From the NCBI GenBank assembly GCA_903882335.1, contig CAIRWP010000315.1:1-8466 (forward strand): a stretch of 8,466 bases of DNA, given 5' to 3'. The translations under genes were made by a program, and so were the position numbers. Positions 7,089 to 8,466 of the stretch are shown here, piece by piece. Source of the stretch: an uncultured Opitutia bacterium (GTDB lineage: Bacteria; Verrucomicrobiota; Verrucomicrobiia; Opitutales; UBA953). The notes below the pieces were generated by a model, which did not search any database, was not told the origin of the DNA, and saw only the letters and a program-made list of their open reading frames with translations. How positions within the stretch are numbered: position 1 is the stretch's first letter; each line of letters starts with the position of its first letter.

Positions 7089-7154
7089 GCGTTCGGGCGC
7101 TGCTTGAAATGAGGCTGGCGGAAGAACCCTTCCGGGGGTAGTCGTATTCACTTC

Positions 7155-7658
7155 ATGAATACCTTCACCCCCTTCCTCGGCGAAATTGGTATCTTCGGCG
7201 GGCTCGTCATGATAGCCGCCAGACTTCTTCCCCTCTACTTCTTGATAAGCATCATCCCCGTCACCATCGGCATGGCGATTACGTTCGCGAAGGCGGGCCA
7301 GCCGCCCGGGGCGGCCTTGGTCCCGGTCTATAACATGATTGTGCTCCAGCGCGTCGCCGGCCTGCCTTGGTATGGGATTTTACCCATCCTCATTCCTTTT
7401 GTCGGCATAATCGCTGCCCTGGTCATACCTATCGACGGAGCCGCTGACACCGCTCGCATTGAGTTACTCGGGGATGCCGGGATTGGCGGGTTGATTGCCT
7501 TCCCATTCTGGATCACCTGGGTCCATCATCATATCTCGCGCCGCTTCGGTCATGGCATCGGCTTCACCCTCGGACTCACGCTCCTTGCCCCGATCTTCTG
7601 GCTCATCCTCGGCTTCGGTTCCTCGAAGTACGTCGCTGAGCAGCCTGCCCAGGCCTGA
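7155..7658 (+). CDS. DUF5684-type small membrane protein
   Basis: This 167-residue protein has about four hydrophobic segments (near 24-44, 70-92, 108-123 and 136-153), so it should sit in the inner membrane. FAKAGQPPGAALVPVYNMIVL (split around 44-64), VAGLPWYGILPILIPFVGI (67-85) and FGHGIGFTLGLTLLAPIFWL with ILGFGSSKY (131-159) match the pattern I recall for DUF5684 proteins. These are AGKPGW, IPIYN, a GKP motif, then FGKGTGFGIGL and ILGFGDAKY. The molecular function of that family is unknown. Codons differ from the neighbours: ATA occurs four times, TTA twice and AGA once, along with many codons ending in T or A. This suggests relaxed codon selection or more recent arrival. It lies 66 bases after nuoA. 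A GGGGGT at 7134-7139 is too far from the ATG to be an ordinary ribosome-binding site. The family call is by memory of motifs, so it is moderate in certainty. Confidence 0.78.
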   Translation: MNTFTPFLGEIGIFGGLVMIAARLLPLYFLISIIPVTIGMAITFAKAGQPPGAALVPVYNMIVLQRVAGLPWYGILPILIPFVGIIAALVIPIDGAADTARIELLGDAGIGGLIAFPFWITWVHHHISRRFGHGIGFTLGLTLLAPIFWLILGFGSSKYVAEQPAQA

Positions 7659-7679
7659 ACCACCCTTCATCACCTAAAT

Positions 7680-7709
7680 AAAAAGGGCGCCCACTCGGGC
7701 GCCCTTTTT
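7680..7709. terminator. Bidirectional intrinsic terminator between converging genes
   Basis: AAAAAGGGCGCCC (7680-7692) pairs perfectly with GGGCGCCCTTTTT (7697-7709) across the 4-base loop ACTC, giving a 13-pair stem with a T-run for plus-strand transcripts. On the minus strand the same A-run, continued by TAAATA upstream, supplies a U-rich tail. It therefore serves the DUF5684 gene (stop at 7658) and the fumarase gene (stop at 7727), which point towards each other. Confidence 0.93.
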
Positions 7710-7726
7710 GTACCTGAATGGCTCGC

Positions 7727-8466
7727 TCAGGGACCGCAGATACCGCAGCCGCCAGGGAGCTCGCGGAAGAAGTCATGGCCTTTGTCGTCGACGAGGATGA
7801 ACGCCGGGAAGTCGACGACTTCGATCTTCCACACGGCTTCCATACCGAGCTCGGGATAATCGATGACCTCGACCTTGCGGATGTTCTCCTGCGCGAGGAT
7901 GGCGGCGGGCCCGCCGATCGACCCGAGGTAGAAGCCGCCGTGCGCCTGGCAGGCCTTGGTGACGGCCTCGCCGCGGTTGCCCTTGGCGATCATGACGAGC
8001 GAGCCGCCGTGCTTCTGGAAGAGCTCGACGTAGCTGTCCATGCGGCCGGCGGTGGTCGGGCCGAACGAGCCAGAGGCCATGCCGACCGGCGTCTTGGCGG
8101 GACCGGCGTAGTAGACGGGGTGGTCCTTGAGGTACTGGGGCAGGCCTTCGCCCTTCTCGAGGCGTTCGCGGATCTTGGCGTGCGCGATGTCGCGGGCGAC
8201 GACGAGCGTGCCGGTGAGGGCGAGGCGCGTGGTGACGGGGTGCTTCGAGAGCTCGGCGCGGATCTCCGCCATCGGGCGGTTGAGGTCGACCTTCACGACC
8301 TGGGTGGCGTCGGCATGCTTGCGGGCGTCGGCGGGAATAAAGCGTCCGGGATTCTCCTCAAGCTGCTCAATCCAGATGCCATCCTTGTCGATCTTAGCCT
8401 TGGCGTTGCGGTCGGCGGAACAGGAGACGGCGAGGCCGATCGGACACGAGGCGCCGTGGCGCGGCA
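7727..8466 (-). CDS. fumA: Class I fumarate hydratase, C-terminal part (start beyond window)
   Basis: This is the C-terminal 245 residues of an oxygen-sensitive [4Fe-4S] class I fumarase, which interconverts fumarate and malate in the TCA cycle. The fragment reads PRHGASCPIGLAVSCSADRN at the right edge, so it spans the junction into the C-terminal (beta-type) domain. E. coli FumA has about 548 residues, so roughly the first 55% lies outside. The Cys in ASCPIG should be one of the cluster ligands. Other hallmarks are RDIAHAK, KDHPVYYAGPAKTP, SGSFGPTTAGRMDSYV, GGFYLGSIGGPAA and YPELGMEAVWKIEV, with FILVDDKGHDFF near the end. An internal GTG near 8296 is not the start, since family sequence continues without break upstream of it. 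The protein ends PGGCGICGP, with a CxxC pair at fragment residues 240 and 243. The stop faces the shared terminator at 7680-7709. Its promoter is outside the window. Confidence 0.96.
   Translation of the reverse strand, partial: PRHGASCPIGLAVSCSADRNAKAKIDKDGIWIEQLEENPGRFIPADARKHADATQVVKVDLNRPMAEIRAELSKHPVTTRLALTGTLVVARDIAHAKIRERLEKGEGLPQYLKDHPVYYAGPAKTPVGMASGSFGPTTAGRMDSYVELFQKHGGSLVMIAKGNRGEAVTKACQAHGGFYLGSIGGPAAILAQENIRKVEVIDYPELGMEAVWKIEVVDFPAFILVDDKGHDFFRELPGGCGICGP

Overview
The window is strongly G+C-rich, with codons that almost always end in G or C. The best guess for the source is a Gram-negative bacterium of the Verrucomicrobia (Opitutae-like). That guess rests on overall gene style: a GldA/F/G-type ABC cluster followed by a DUF4340 gene, a long two-domain class I fumarase, and start codons without Shine-Dalgarno sequences. 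It is an inference, not a demonstrated assignment. No mobile element, CRISPR array, tRNA or rRNA is visible, and the layout is compact and chromosomal in character.

Layout. (1) 1-971, minus strand: trpS (tryptophanyl-tRNA synthetase), running off the left edge with only its extreme C-terminus missing. (2) 972-1089: a short divergent intergenic region with a plausible promoter for the rightward genes. (3) 1090-6634, plus strand: five tightly packed genes with gaps of 7, 11, 19 and 3 bases. They encode an MscS-family channel, a GldA-like ABC ATPase, an ABC-2-type permease (GldF-like), a GldG-like auxiliary protein and a DUF4340 protein. (4) 6649-6681: a strong intrinsic terminator closing that operon. 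(5) 6696-7088: an isolated nuoA whose start codon lies only 14 bases beyond the terminator. (6) 7155-7658: a small DUF5684-type membrane protein with noticeably less GC-biased codons. (7) 7680-7709: a perfect bidirectional terminator between converging genes. (8) 7727-8466, minus strand: the C-terminal part of a class I (Fe-S) fumarate hydratase, running off the right edge.

How the genes work together. The ATPase, permease, GldG-like and DUF4340 genes form a recognisable unit. The ATPase powers the membrane permease, while the two single-pass or double-pass anchored proteins contribute large extracytoplasmic domains. The substrate is unknown. The MscS channel gene is probably co-transcribed at the head of this unit, which links the system to the cell envelope or osmotic stress by inference only. 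trpS, nuoA and fumarase are housekeeping genes for translation and energy metabolism and have no obvious link to the ABC cluster.

I did not find a clearly new biological system. The points most worth a second look are the absence of Shine-Dalgarno sequences before all eight visible starts, the terminator jammed against the nuoA start, the solitary nuoA, and the mscS-gld operon arrangement.
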